NCBI RefSeq assembly: GCF_000473145.1
Contig: NZ_AXBD01000006.1
Span: 56,293 to 117,447, forward strand
Direction: 5' to 3'
Source: Leisingera daeponensis DSM 23529
Lineage (GTDB): Bacteria > Pseudomonadota > Alphaproteobacteria > Rhodobacterales > Rhodobacteraceae
Length of the DNA: 61,155 bases
Below are positions 17,219 to 28,100 of this stretch, piece by piece (position 1 is the stretch's first letter; every line of letters begins with the position of its first letter). Position numbers and translations under genes: made by a program. Under the pieces are notes generated by a model that did no database searches, was not told the DNA's origin, and saw nothing but the letters and a program-made list of their open reading frames with translations.

Positions 17219-18334
17219 TCAGTCGCGGGTCAGCGCCGCGGCAATCCGCTCGGATGCCTTGCCGTCGCCATAGGGGTTCAGGGCGCGGGCCATCCCGTCA
17301 TAGGCCTGCGGATCGTTCAGCAGCCGCAGCGCTTCGCTGCGGATCTTCTCCGGATCGGTGCCGACCAGGCGCACGGTGCCTGCCTCGACCGCTTCCGGGC
17401 GTTCGGTGGTGTCGCGCATGACCAGAACCGGCTTGCCGAGGCTCGGCGCCTCCTCCTGCACACCGCCGGAGTCGGTGATCAGGAAATGCGACCGCTGCAT
17501 CAGCCAGACAAACGGCAGGTAGTCCTGCGGCTCGATCAGATGCACCGCCGCAGCATCCCCCAGGATCCGCTTCACCGGCTCCTGCACATTGGGGTTCAGA
17601 TGCACCGGGTAGACGATTTGGACATCGCTCTCTTCGCTGATCCCGCGCAGCGCCTGGCAGATGTTCTCAAACCCCTGTCCGAAGTTTTCCCGCCGGTGGC
17701 CGGTCACCAGGATCATCCGCTTGCCCTCCTCCAGGAAGGAGAAGCGGGCCCGCATCTCTTCATTCAGCGCCGCATCGCTGCCGAACCGGGCCACCACCTG
17801 CTGCAGCGCGTCAATCACCGTGTTGCCGGTGACGATGATGTTTTCCTCCGCCACATTCTCGGCCAGCAGGCTCTGGCGGGCGGTTTCGGTGGGGGCAAAA
17901 TGCAGGTCTGCCATCCGGCCCACCAGCATGCGGTTCATCTCTTCAGGCCAGGGCGCATAGATATTTCCGGTGCGCAGCCCGGCTTCGACATGGCCCACGC
18001 TCACCTGCGCGTAAAAAGCCGCCATCGCCGCCGCCATTGTGGTGGTGGTGTCGCCATGCACCAGCAGCCGGTCGTAATGGTGTTCCTTTAAAACATCACG
18101 CAACGCCAAAATGATTCTGGAGGTGATATCGGTCAGATCCTGGCCCGGCTTCATCACGTTCAGGTCGAATCGCGGCGTGATGCCAAAAAGCTGCAAGACC
18201 TGATCCAGCATCTCCCGGTGCTGTGCGGTCACGCACACATCCACCTGAAGCCCCTCGGTTGCCTGCAGTTTTTTGACGACAGGCGCCATCTTGATGGCCT
18301 CCGGACGGGTGCCAAACACCATGAGAATTTTCAA
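17219..18334 (-). CDS. wecB: UDP-N-acetylglucosamine 2-epimerase (non-hydrolysing)
   Basis: 371 aa, close to the usual 370-380. It converts UDP-GlcNAc to UDP-ManNAc. Family motifs are at the start ([16 protein letters not shown]), in the middle ([31 protein letters not shown]) and near the C-terminus ([20 protein letters not shown]). TTG 18334 is chosen as start because it sits just before [11 protein letters not shown] and follows GAGGGTC; the frame continues upstream without family likeness. It is the first gene of the wecB-wecC pair, divergent from glmM, which supplies its substrate route. Confidence 0.93.
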   Translation of the reverse strand: MKILMVFGTRPEAIKMAPVVKKLQATEGLQVDVCVTAQHREMLDQVLQLFGITPRFDLNVMKPGQDLTDITSRIILALRDVLKEHHYDRLLVHGDTTTTMAAAMAAFYAQVSVGHVEAGLRTGNIYAPWPEEMNRMLVGRMADLHFAPTETARQSLLAENVAEENIIVTGNTVIDALQQVVARFGSDAALNEEMRARFSFLEEGKRMILVTGHRRENFGQGFENICQALRGISEESDVQIVYPVHLNPNVQEPVKRILGDAAAVHLIEPQDYLPFVWLMQRSHFLITDSGGVQEEAPSLGKPVLVMRDTTERPEAVEAGTVRLVGTDPEKIRSEALRLLNDPQAYDGMARALNPYGDGKASERIAAALTRD

Positions 18335-18537
18335 CTTCAGACCCTCTTTGAAACGCGCTGGAAACGCGGTTCTCTTAGCAACTCTGGTTTGAAATACAAC
18401 CTGCCACTTTTTCAGCAGGGTTTTGCGCAAAAGAAAGCCGGGCGGATTGCAGACGGCTTGTCCTGCCGGTAGTAGGAGGCCGGAACAACCGGCCCAGAAC
18501 CGGGCTGCAGGGCAGCAGATAAAGAGGATCAGCAGCT
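18335..18537. promoter_or_regulatory. Divergent promoter region of wecB-wecC and the glmM operon
   Basis: 203 bp between head-to-head genes of one pathway (UDP-GlcNAc supply and use). No clear gene or convincing named box is seen, but both operons must start from here, which allows joint regulation. Confidence 0.5.
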
Positions 18538-19878
18538 TTGACAAGACAGTATTTCGGGACCGACGGCATCCGTGGCCGGGCCAACACAGGCCCCATGACT
18601 GCCCCCTTCATGGTCCAGCTCGCTGCCGCCGTCGGCCAGTATTTCAACGCCACCTCGCAAACCCGCCGGGTGGTGATCGGCAAGGACACCCGGCGCTCCT
18701 GCTACATGCTGGAAAATGCCCTCACGGCCGGCTTCACCGCGGCCGGCATGGATGTCTTTGCGCTGGGGCCGCTGCCGACCCCGGCGGTGGGCCTGCTGAC
18801 CCGCTCGATGCGCGCCGATCTGGGCGTGATGATCTCGGCCAGCCATAACCCGCACCACGACAACGGCATCAAGTTCTTCGGCCCCGACGGCTTCAAGCTG
18901 TCGGATGCCGCCGAGCAGGAGATCGAGGCCATCCTGGACGCAGGCCCCGGCGCCACGGACACGGACCACCTCGGCAGGGTCACCCGGCTGAACGACTCCG
19001 CCGCCCGCTATGTCGAATATGCCAAGACCACCATTTCCGGCGGGACCCGGCTGGACGGGCTGAAAATCGTGATCGACTGCGCCAATGGCGCCGCTTACAA
19101 GGCCGCTCCGGAAGTGCTCTGGGAACTGGGCGCCGAGGTCATTCCGGTCGGCGTGGCGCCCAACGGCTACAACATCAACGACGGCTGCGGCTCGACCAGC
19201 CCCGGGCTGGCAGCAAAGACGGTGCTGGAGACCGGCGCCGACCTGGCGATCTGCCTGGACGGCGACGCCGACCGCATCATCATGCTGGATGAAACCGGCA
19301 CGGTGGTGGACGGCGACCAGATCATGGCGCTCTTGGCCTCCCATTGGGCGCGCCAGGGCCGGCTCAACCGCAACACCCTTGTTGCCACGGTGATGTCGAA
19401 CCTCGGTCTGGAGACCTACCTGGCGGATCAGGGCATCACCCTGCGCCGCACCGCGGTGGGCGACCGCTACGTGGTCGAGGAAATGCGCCAGGGCGGCTTC
19501 AACATGGGCGGCGAGCAATCCGGCCACATCGTGATCACCGACAACACCACCACCGGCGACGGGCTGCTGGCCGGGCTGCAGGTGCTGGCGCTCTTGAAGG
19601 AAACCGGCGAGAAGGCCAGCCGCCTGACCCGCCAGTTCACACCGGTGCCGCAGCTGCTGCAAAACGTCCGCTACGCGCCGGGGCAGAACCCGCTGGACCA
19701 GGCCGCCGTGCAGGACGCAATCCGCCGCGGCGAGGCCGAGCTGAACGGCAGCGGCCGCCTGCTGATCCGCAAGTCCGGCACCGAACCGCTGATCCGGGTG
19801 ATGGGCGAGAGCATGGATGAGGCGCTGCTGCAGGCCGTGGTGGCCAATGTGGCGCAGAGCGTTGCGGAAGCCGGGTGA
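18538..19878 (+). CDS. glmM: Phosphoglucosamine mutase
   Basis: 446 aa, standard length. It interconverts glucosamine-6-phosphate and glucosamine-1-phosphate. [11 protein letters not shown] opens the protein, the phosphoserine loop is [12 protein letters not shown], the metal loop is DGDADR, the sugar-specificity loop is GGEQSGHI, and the phosphate-binding loop is [15 protein letters not shown] 18538 is the start because the family begins one residue before TRxxFGTDG; AGAGGA lies about nine bases upstream. It is probably a second copy, since glmM is an essential chromosomal gene. Its stop overlaps the next start (GTGA). Confidence 0.93.
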   Translation: MTRQYFGTDGIRGRANTGPMTAPFMVQLAAAVGQYFNATSQTRRVVIGKDTRRSCYMLENALTAGFTAAGMDVFALGPLPTPAVGLLTRSMRADLGVMISASHNPHHDNGIKFFGPDGFKLSDAAEQEIEAILDAGPGATDTDHLGRVTRLNDSAARYVEYAKTTISGGTRLDGLKIVIDCANGAAYKAAPEVLWELGAEVIPVGVAPNGYNINDGCGSTSPGLAAKTVLETGADLAICLDGDADRIIMLDETGTVVDGDQIMALLASHWARQGRLNRNTLVATVMSNLGLETYLADQGITLRRTAVGDRYVVEEMRQGGFNMGGEQSGHIVITDNTTTGDGLLAGLQVLALLKETGEKASRLTRQFTPVPQLLQNVRYAPGQNPLDQAAVQDAIRRGEAELNGSGRLLIRKSGTEPLIRVMGESMDEALLQAVVANVAQSVAEAG

Positions 19879-21440
19879 GCCGCAGCCCGGAAGCGTTCCG
19901 GTCCGGCCTGCTGGCGGCCGCACAGGTTCTGCGGGCCTGCGGCAGGTCTGCATCTGAGCGCCAGCTGCGGCGGCTGGCGCTCCGGTCTGCAGGTGATGCG
20001 GGCGGCTTATGGCGCCTTCTGCGCCAATCCCAAGATGCGGGCGATCCCGGCGCCGCGCTTGCCCTCTACCGGGATCTCATCGCGGTGCTGGAACCGCAGC
20101 ACGGGGCGGCGGCGGCCGAAGCGCTTAGCGCTCTGGCGCAAGAGCCGGTTGCCGCCCTGCACATGGCCGATACCCTTCCCGCCCCGCCCCCGGAGCCGCT
20201 GAAGCCCATTCCCGGACGGGTGGCCTATCTGCTGAACTATGCCCTGCCGCAAGTGGCAAACGGCTACACCCTGCGCGGCCAGGCCATAGCTGCCGCCCTG
20301 AAAACCCATGGGGTGGACCTGGTCTGCCTGACCCGGCCCGGCTTTCCTCTCGACCGCTCCCCGCCGCAGGCGCTCCGCCCCGCAGACCAGGTGGCTGAAG
20401 TCGAATACCTGCACGAGGCCCTGCCGGTCCTGGAAGGGTTTTCCGGGTTCTCCGCCTATCTGCCCGCCGCCGCCAGTGCCCTGGAGGCCCGCCTGCGCGC
20501 GCTGCGCCCTCAGACCGTCATCGCGGCCTCGAATTTTCAAAACGCCCTGCCCGGGCTGATCGCCGCCCGGCGCCTGGGCCTGCCGTTCTGCTACGAAGTG
20601 CGCGGTTTCTGGGAGCTCACCCAGCTTTCAGCGGATCCCGGCATCGAGCCAACGCTCTTCTACCAGCTGCAATATGCGCTGGAGTGCCGCACGGCTGCCC
20701 AAGCAGACCATGTGTTCGCATTGGCCGCCCCGATGCGGGAGGAGCTGATCCGGCGCGGTGTGCCTGCGGATAAGATCACCCTGGCGCCCAACGGCTGCGA
20801 TATCGGGAAATTCATTCCGCAGCCCCGCAATGCCGCGCTGGCAGCACGCTACGGCATCCCGGAAGATGTGCCGGTGCTCGGCTACATTGGCAGCTTCGTG
20901 CAGTATGAAGGGCTGGACGATCTTGTCCGTGCCTGCAGCCTGCTGCGGCAGCAGGGTCTGGAGTTCCGGCTGCTGCTGGCAGGCAGCGGGCCGGCTGAAG
21001 AAGACATCCGGCATGCCGCCTCGGAGGCCGGGCTGGACAGCTGGCTCATCATGCCCGGCCGCATCCCGCATGAGGAGGCCGCAGCGCATTACTCCCTGAT
21101 CGACATCACCCCTTTCCCGCGCAAGCCTCAGCCTGTCACCGAACTGGTGCCGCCGCTGAAGCCGCTGGAAGCGATGGCCATGGAAAAAGCGGTTGCGGTC
21201 TCTTCCGTGCGGCCGCTTGCAGAGATGGTCACGGATGGCGAAACCGGCGTGACTTTCGAGAAGGGCGATACCGCAGACCTGGCCCGCACCCTGGCGCAGC
21301 TGATCGCCGATCCGGCGCTGCGCACGCGCCTGGGCAAGGCAGGGCGCACATGGGTGGCGCAAGAGCGCAGCTGGAGCCAGGCAGCGATGGCGATTGCCCG
21401 CACCGCCGGCAGCCCTGTTTCAAAGCCAGGAATACAATGA
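19875..21440 (+). CDS. GT4 family glycosyltransferase
   Basis: 521 aa, GTG start overlapping the glmM stop. The first 105 residues are helical and without clear family. The rest is a GT-B enzyme: an N-terminal Rossmann half with [19 protein letters not shown], a linker region with [10 protein letters not shown], and a donor half with [18 protein letters not shown] and the E-x7-E-like site in [18 protein letters not shown]. No membrane segment, so it acts at the cytoplasmic face. It is a close paralogue of the gene at 40211-41782 (same helical leader, same GxWELx and NGCD motifs). Donor sugar unknown; the operon suggests an amino-sugar polymer. Confidence 0.85.
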   Translation: MSRSPEAFRSGLLAAAQVLRACGRSASERQLRRLALRSAGDAGGLWRLLRQSQDAGDPGAALALYRDLIAVLEPQHGAAAAEALSALAQEPVAALHMADTLPAPPPEPLKPIPGRVAYLLNYALPQVANGYTLRGQAIAAALKTHGVDLVCLTRPGFPLDRSPPQALRPADQVAEVEYLHEALPVLEGFSGFSAYLPAAASALEARLRALRPQTVIAASNFQNALPGLIAARRLGLPFCYEVRGFWELTQLSADPGIEPTLFYQLQYALECRTAAQADHVFALAAPMREELIRRGVPADKITLAPNGCDIGKFIPQPRNAALAARYGIPEDVPVLGYIGSFVQYEGLDDLVRACSLLRQQGLEFRLLLAGSGPAEEDIRHAASEAGLDSWLIMPGRIPHEEAAAHYSLIDITPFPRKPQPVTELVPPLKPLEAMAMEKAVAVSSVRPLAEMVTDGETGVTFEKGDTADLARTLAQLIADPALRTRLGKAGRTWVAQERSWSQAAMAIARTAGSPVSKPGIQ

Positions 21441-21542
21441 CGCATCTTTACCCCCAACCCGTTTACGGCCTGCGCTGCGGGCGGTATCAAAACCAAGCCT
21501 TTTCCACAGCGGGCAAAGGTCATTTTCATTGGCTCAGCTTGG

Positions 21543-24500
21543 GTGCCTCACATCATGCAGGTTGACGAAACCCGCAGCGGCCTGATCCAGGCGGCACGGG
21601 AACTGGAACGCTTAGGGCGGCAGAACTCTGCGATAGCTCTGCTGCAGTCGGCGGCCCAAGACGGCAACGACACAGCCCTTCTATGGGCATTGCAAAAAAC
21701 CGCAGAACGCGGACAAAACCAGCAGGCGGCCCAGACTGCCCTGCAGCGGCTGGAACAAGCCCTTGGCCCACACAGCCGTGAACTGGCTCGTATCCGCGGC
21801 AGCCGCCATGTCTTCGTAGAGTCGGGATGGAATACGGGCACGCCGCGGGTCGCAGGCATTATGGATGAGTTCACGGCCGCCAGCTTTGCCCCGGAGTGCG
21901 TGTACCTTCCCCTTGAACCTGAACGCTGCATCACCCAGCTGGCGCATTTCCGGCCGGCATTCGTATTTGTAGAATCGGCCTGGCATGGCAGCGGCGGCGC
22001 CTGGAACCGTATGGTCAGCACACCTGCTCCGCAGCTCATTGGGATGCTGGAGTGGTGCAGGCAAAACGGCATCCCCTCTATTTTCTGGAACAAAGAAGAT
22101 CCGGTCCATTTCCACACCTTCCTGGATGCAGCGCGCCTATGCGACTTTGTCTTCACGACCGACATGGACTGCATCCCGTCCTACAAGGACGCCTTGGGTC
22201 ACGCGCAAGTCTACTTCCTGCCTTTTGCGGCCCAGCCCCAAGTGCACAATCCGATCGCCACGCTGCCGCGCAAAGACGCCTTCAACTTTGCCGGGTCATA
22301 TTATCTGCGCTACCCCGAACGCCAGCGCGATCTTGCTGCCATCACCGAAACGGCCCGCGCCTTGCGGCCGGTCGAGATCTACGACCGGCACCACGGCCAG
22401 GATCATCCGCACTACAAGTTCCCGGACAAATACCGGCCGATGATCCTGGGCGCGCTGCCGTTTTCTGAGATCGGCAAGGCTTACAAGGGCTACCGCTACG
22501 GCATCAACATAAATACCATCAAACAGTCGCAGACCATGTTCGCCCGCAGGGTCTATGAGCTGATGGCCTCAAACACCGTGGTGGCCAGCAATTTCTCCCG
22601 CGGAATGCGGATGCTGTTCGGCGATCTGGCAATCTGTTCGGATCAGCCCGCCAGGCTGTCCGGCGCCTTTGAAGCGCTCACCGCAGAGGACACAAGATAT
22701 CGCAAGTTCCGGCTGCTGGGGCTGCGCAAAGTCCTGCAGGAGCACAGCTATGCCGCACGCCTGAGCTACATCCTCTCCAAGGTCACCGGCCAGCCCTTCG
22801 CGCCAAGCCTGCCAGCCGCCGCACTGATTGCCTCTGCTGCCACCGCAGAGGAGGCACGCAGGCTGACCGCTGCCTTCCAGGCCCAGGCCCACCCCCGCAA
22901 GCACCTGTTCCTGCTCACTCCGGAAGCCGCCGCCCCCGGCAGCGGCGGCGATGTCTCGGTGTTCAGCCACGCCGAAGGCCTGCTCGCGGCGTTTGACAAG
23001 CGGCGCCGTGAATTTGCCTTCGCAGGCTGCCTTGATCCGGCCGATTTCTACGGCGAACACTACCTGACCGACCTGCTGCTCGCGCCCCGCTACAGCGACG
23101 CCGACGGGGTCTCGAAGGGCTGCTATTTTCAGGCCACAGGCCATGGCGCTGCCCTGCAGCGCGAAGACCTGCGCTACCGCCACACCTGTTCCATGCGGCT
23201 TGCCGCGGGCCTGGTGCGCACCCGGCATCTAACCGGCAGCCTGCTGGCAGACTGCCTCCACAACCCGGCCTCGGCCGCCGCCGAAGATCTGCACACCCTC
23301 GCCATTGACGAATTCAACTACTGCCGCAACGGCGCCGAAGATCCCGCAGCACAGTCCCTGGCCCGCGATATGGAGCTGCCCTGCCAAGGCGCCCCTCTGG
23401 CCCGCTTCTACGGCATCGCGGAAGACTTGCCCGCCGCCAAACCGCGCCCGCGCCCGCAGGCCCTGCCCGCCCTGACCGCGGCGGAGATCTTCTCCGGCGC
23501 TGTCCTGCCCAAGGGCAGGCCTCTGGCCAAGCACCTGCGGGACGGGCGGCTCGTAATCACCTCCCAGGATGAGGCTGACGGACCCGCCGATGTCTGGATG
23601 GCACGCAAGTATCCGCGCGCCGCGCTCAACCTGGAGAACAACAGCTGGTTCAGCTTCGGCTTCACCCGCAGCCTGCCGCACGGCCAGCTGGTTTGCGAAT
23701 ATTATGATAGCGGCGGCGGGAAAATCAGCCATTCAATGTTCGCTAAAGGCGGACGCCATGCCCTGGCGCTGCCGGAGCACTGCACTCAGGTCCGCTTCGG
23801 CCTGAGGCTGCGCGGCCCTGGAACATTGGAGCTCTCGGATCTGGTCTTCGGTGATCAGGCCGTGTTTCCACCAGTGATCGCCGGCCGCTCCGGGACCCTG
23901 GTTCTGACCAAGCAATACCCCTCCTGCGATGACCTCTACAAATACGGTTTCCTGCACAGCCGCATCCGGGGCTACCGCCGGCAGGGGCTGGATGTTAACG
24001 TCTTCCGCCTCACCACCAGCAGCGCGCAACCCTATGACGAATTTGAAAATGTCGACGTCGCCACCGGAGATGCCGCGCTGCTGGACGCAACCCTGCGCAG
24101 CGGCCGTTGTAAACATGTCCTAGTGCATCTTCTGGACCCCGCCATGTGGGAGGTTCTGAAAAAGCATCTGCACAGGATCCGGGTCACAATCTGGATACAT
24201 GGCGCCGAGATCCAGCATTGGCAACGGCGGGCGTTTGAGTTCCCGCGCATGTCTGCCGCTCAGGTTGAGCAGAAGAAACATCGGACCGGCACATACCTCA
24301 AGCTTTGGCAGGAAGTCTTCTCCAGCCCGGAAGCAAACCTGCATCTTGTTTTTGTCTCCCGCACCCTGCTGGAAGAAGCCACCGCAGATGTTGGGCGGCC
24401 GCCGCCGGACGGCCGCTATTCGGTCATTCACAACTTCATTGACGGGGAGATTTTCCGCTACTCCCCCAAAGCCCCCGAAGACCGCTTCCGCCTGCTTTCC

Positions 24501-25019
24501 ATCCGGCCCTATGCAGGCCGCAAATACGCAAATGATCTGACCGCGGCAGCAATTACCGCCCTCTCCCAACGGCCGGGTTTCGAGGCGTTTGACATCACCA
24601 TCGCCGGCGACGGACCGGATTTTGAGGAAGAGACCAAACCGCTGCGGCGCTTCCCCAATGTGACGTTGCGCCAGGGCTTTCTGACCCATCCGGAAATCGC
24701 TGATCTGCACCGCAGGCACGGTGTGTTCATCACCCCGACCCGCTGGGACAGCCAGGGCGTTTCGCGGGATGAAGCAATGGCATCAGGCCTGGTCCCGGTT
24801 TCGACCCGGACCTCAGCCGTTCCGGAATTCATGGATGAATCCTGCGGCATTCTCACCCCGCCCGACGATGCCTTGGCGCTTGCAGATGCCATCGAAAGAC
24901 TGTCGCTGGATCCGGATATGTTCCTGCGCCTGTCCAAAGCCGCTGCAGGCCGCGCGCGTGCGCAATCCGGCTTTCAGCAAACCATCGCCCGCGAAACAGC
25001 CCTAATCAGAGCCTTATGA
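21543..25019 (+). CDS. Giant multi-domain glycosyltransferase (CgeB-like, GT2-like, beta-sandwich, GT4)
   Basis: About 1158 aa. Parts in order: a helical leader (1-90); a CgeB-like GT-B domain (about 95-420: RVAGIMDEFTAASFAPEC, FWNKEDPVHFHTFL, FARRVYELMASNTVVASN); a degenerate GT2-like segment (about 425-620: DFYGEHYLTDLLLAPRYS); a beta-sandwich (about 655-775); and a GT4 domain (about 784-1150: LTKQYPSCDDLYKYGFLHSR, then TPTRWDSQGVSRDEAMASG). GTG 21543 and ATG 21555 are both possible starts; neither has a strong ribosome site, and the frame continues open upstream (reading VIFIGSAW just before), so the true start is unsure. Likely two linkage activities on one chain. It is paralogous to the next gene. 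Confidence 0.8.
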   Translation: MPHIMQVDETRSGLIQAARELERLGRQNSAIALLQSAAQDGNDTALLWALQKTAERGQNQQAAQTALQRLEQALGPHSRELARIRGSRHVFVESGWNTGTPRVAGIMDEFTAASFAPECVYLPLEPERCITQLAHFRPAFVFVESAWHGSGGAWNRMVSTPAPQLIGMLEWCRQNGIPSIFWNKEDPVHFHTFLDAARLCDFVFTTDMDCIPSYKDALGHAQVYFLPFAAQPQVHNPIATLPRKDAFNFAGSYYLRYPERQRDLAAITETARALRPVEIYDRHHGQDHPHYKFPDKYRPMILGALPFSEIGKAYKGYRYGININTIKQSQTMFARRVYELMASNTVVASNFSRGMRMLFGDLAICSDQPARLSGAFEALTAEDTRYRKFRLLGLRKVLQEHSYAARLSYILSKVTGQPFAPSLPAAALIASAATAEEARRLTAAFQAQAHPRKHLFLLTPEAAAPGSGGDVSVFSHAEGLLAAFDKRRREFAFAGCLDPADFYGEHYLTDLLLAPRYSDADGVSKGCYFQATGHGAALQREDLRYRHTCSMRLAAGLVRTRHLTGSLLADCLHNPASAAAEDLHTLAIDEFNYCRNGAEDPAAQSLARDMELPCQGAPLARFYGIAEDLPAAKPRPRPQALPALTAAEIFSGAVLPKGRPLAKHLRDGRLVITSQDEADGPADVWMARKYPRAALNLENNSWFSFGFTRSLPHGQLVCEYYDSGGGKISHSMFAKGGRHALALPEHCTQVRFGLRLRGPGTLELSDLVFGDQAVFPPVIAGRSGTLVLTKQYPSCDDLYKYGFLHSRIRGYRRQGLDVNVFRLTTSSAQPYDEFENVDVATGDAALLDATLRSGRCKHVLVHLLDPAMWEVLKKHLHRIRVTIWIHGAEIQHWQRRAFEFPRMSAAQVEQKKHRTGTYLKLWQEVFSSPEANLHLVFVSRTLLEEATADVGRPPPDGRYSVIHNFIDGEIFRYSPKAPEDRFRLLSIRPYAGRKYANDLTAAAITALSQRPGFEAFDITIAGDGPDFEEETKPLRRFPNVTLRQGFLTHPEIADLHRRHGVFITPTRWDSQGVSRDEAMASGLVPVSTRTSAVPEFMDESCGILTPPDDALALADAIERLSLDPDMFLRLSKAAAGRARAQSGFQQTIARETALIRAL

Positions 25020-25105
25020 CCAGATATCCGCCGCCGACCGCTTTCCTCATCCATCCAGCTCCTGTAACCACTGCCAAACCTGTCTGAGATTTGAGGCACC
25101 ACAAT

Positions 25106-28100
25106 ATGCACAAGATTATTACGAGCCTCCCTGCTTCCGCCCCTCTCCCGAAGCAGGACGCCCAAGCTGGCCAGGACAGCGGGCCAGCGGACAAAGCACG
25201 CAACCGCATGCATTGGGTTGCGTCGCAAGTATCGGGAGAGCGTGTCTTGGATATAGGCACCCGCGAGGGCACACTCCCGATCTTGCTTGCCCGGGAAGGT
25301 TTCCATGCTGTTGGCATAGACCTGGATGCAGAAGCTGTCGCGTGTGCAAACAGCGCCCTCAGCGCGGAGCCCGAAACAGTCCGTGAGCGTATTGAGTTCC
25401 GCAATGACAGCCTCTTTCAAAGCGGTTTGGACACTATTTTCGACACCATTGTTCTGAACGATGTGATCGGGCATGTCAGTAATGTGCCCAATTTCCTGCG
25501 CCTCGCGTTCACTCACCTCAAGGAAAACGGCCGCGCCATTGTGACCACGCCTTTCGGCACCGGCACCGGCCACAAGCATGATTTTTTCCTGAGCGATATC
25601 GGCGAACTGCTGCAGCCTTACGGACAACTGGCAGCCATGAGTGTTGAAGACGGGTATATCCGGGCAGTCCTGATCAAAGGCCGCGGGGACAAAGAGCCTG
25701 CACCACTCCCCATCTCGCAGCTTCTTGCCGAAACGGAACGCGCCACGCTGAAGGCACAGGCAGCCCTGCTGGACTGTATCGGCCGGCTGCGGCAGGACCA
25801 TCAGATCCAGCAGGCGGAGCTGGCCGCCGCGCGGCAAGCCGCAGCGCACAGCGAACAGGCGCAAGCGCTGCTGCAGCGTGAACTGGCCACGTGGCAAGCA
25901 GAAGCCCAAGCGTCCGGAGAAAAGCTGAGGGGGCTGCAAGCTGAGGTGCGCAAGCTGAACGCCCAGCTTCAGTCGGCCCAGGAAGATGCCCGGGAAAACC
26001 GGGACTCTTTGATCCGGCTGCGAACTGAGGTCAGCACTGGCCAAAACAGCCTGGCAGAGGAGCGTGCCGCCCTAAAAGCCGAGCTGCAGGCGATCACTCT
26101 GAAAGAGCAGGCTGCGGCAGAGGCTTGGGAGGCGGAAAAGGAGCGCTATGCTGCCAGCCTGGCAGACGCCGGGCAGCAGAATGCGGCGTTGCTGACGGAA
26201 ATTCAGACCCTCACGGAACAGACCGCTCGACTTGCTGAAAAAAATGAGGCTTCGGCTGATCAGCCCAGCCCGCAAACGGCATCCGGAACAGACAGCACTG
26301 CATGGCTGAGGTTTCTGGAAACACTGCCCGCGAAAATGGGAGCGGAGGCACACCCGGCTGCTGAAATCTGCCTGCAGCTTTCCAGCGCAGCTGCAGCTGC
26401 CGATCCGAAAGCCGCCTGCCTGCTCAGCTCTATCGCGCAGAGCTTGATGCCAGGCCCGCGAGCAGACAAGATACATGGCTTCCGCCTGCTGCAGACCGGC
26501 TTACATCAGCAAGCAGCAACCCTGCTCGGCACTTTGGCGGAAACCGGCTATCCTGGTGTATCCTCCCGTGAGCAGCGGGAAATCGAGGCACTCCTTTCCG
26601 GCGCGGCAGCACCGGACATGCAACCCCAGTTGCGTGTCGCGGCCATCATGGACGAGTTCACCTACACATCCTATGCGCCGGAATGCGATCTCATGCAGCT
26701 TACTCCGGAAAACTGGCAGCAGGAGCTGCAAGATTTCCGCCCGCAGATGCTGTTCATCGAATCCGCCTGGCGCGGAAAAGGCGGTAAATGGGGCCCGAAG
26801 GTCGGCCACCTCAGCCCTGAGGTGCGGGGCATTGTGGCCTGGTGCAAAGACCGCCGGATCCCAACCGTATTCTGGAACAAGGAAGATCCGGTTCATTTCG
26901 AAACCTTCCTGACGACGGCCGCGCAATTCGACATTGTCTGCACCACCGATCTGGACCGCGTTGGATCCTACAAGGCAAAGCTGGGCCACGACCGGGTCTA
27001 CTTCCTGCCCTTCGCCTGCCAGCCCGCTATCCATAACCCGGTTGAAACCTGGGACCGCCAGGATGCCTTCTGCTTTGCCGGAGCCTACTACGTCCGTTAC
27101 CCGGACCGGACCCGGGATCTGGAGAACTTCATTGAAGCCCTGCCCGGTTTCCGGCCGCTCGAGATCTATGACCGCAACTTCGGCAAGGATCATCCCGATT
27201 ACATGTTCCCGGACGCCTACAAGCCATTCATCGTTGGCACGCTGCCGCCAGAGCAGATTGACCGCGCCTACAAAGGATACCGCTTCGGCATCAACCTGAA
27301 TTCCGTCAAAAACTCGCAAACCATGTTTGCCCGCCGGGTCTATGAGCTGCTTGGTTCAAACACCATAACGGTCTCTAACTATTCCCGCGGTCTGCGGCAC
27401 ATGTTCGGCAGCCTGGTGATCTCCAGCGACAACGGCAATGAAATCCTGGAGCAGCTGCAAAGTGCCGACCTGGACAAGCTGCGCCTGGCAGGGCTGCGCA
27501 AGGTTATGAGCGAGCACACATATGGCGCACGGCTGAACTATGTCGCCTGCAAAGCCGACCTTGCGGAAGATACATACAAGCTGCCTCCAGTCACTGTGCT
27601 GGCGCACGCACGGAACGAAAATGAAGCCCTGTCCCTGACAGCCCATTTCCGCCGCCAGGAAGGCGTGGAAGCCGAACTTCTCCTGGTGCTGGACAGCAGC
27701 CTCGCCTATCTCGCAGAGGCGCTTGAGGACCGCAACATCCGGACCCTGCCTGAAGCAGAAGCAGAAAACCTGCTGCTGGAAGACACCGCTGCCGAAGGCG
27801 CCTGGGGCGCCTGCATGGCAGCCGGCGACTACTACGGGCCGAATTATCTGCGCGACCTCCTGCTGGCCACGCGCTACAGCAAGGCCGCCGTCATCTGCAA
27901 GGCCGAGCATTATGCGTTTGAGGACAGCAGTGTATCCCTCAAGGCAAGCGGCCAGGCTTACCGGCCTGCCGCGGCAGCAGTTCTGCGCCGCGCCTTGCTG
28001 GCACCCTGCTTTCTGCAAGGGCAAACTCTGGAGCATCTGCTGACAGATTTGACCAATGCCTGCGTCTCTTCGGAGCAGCTTGAGATCCTTGCCATCGATC

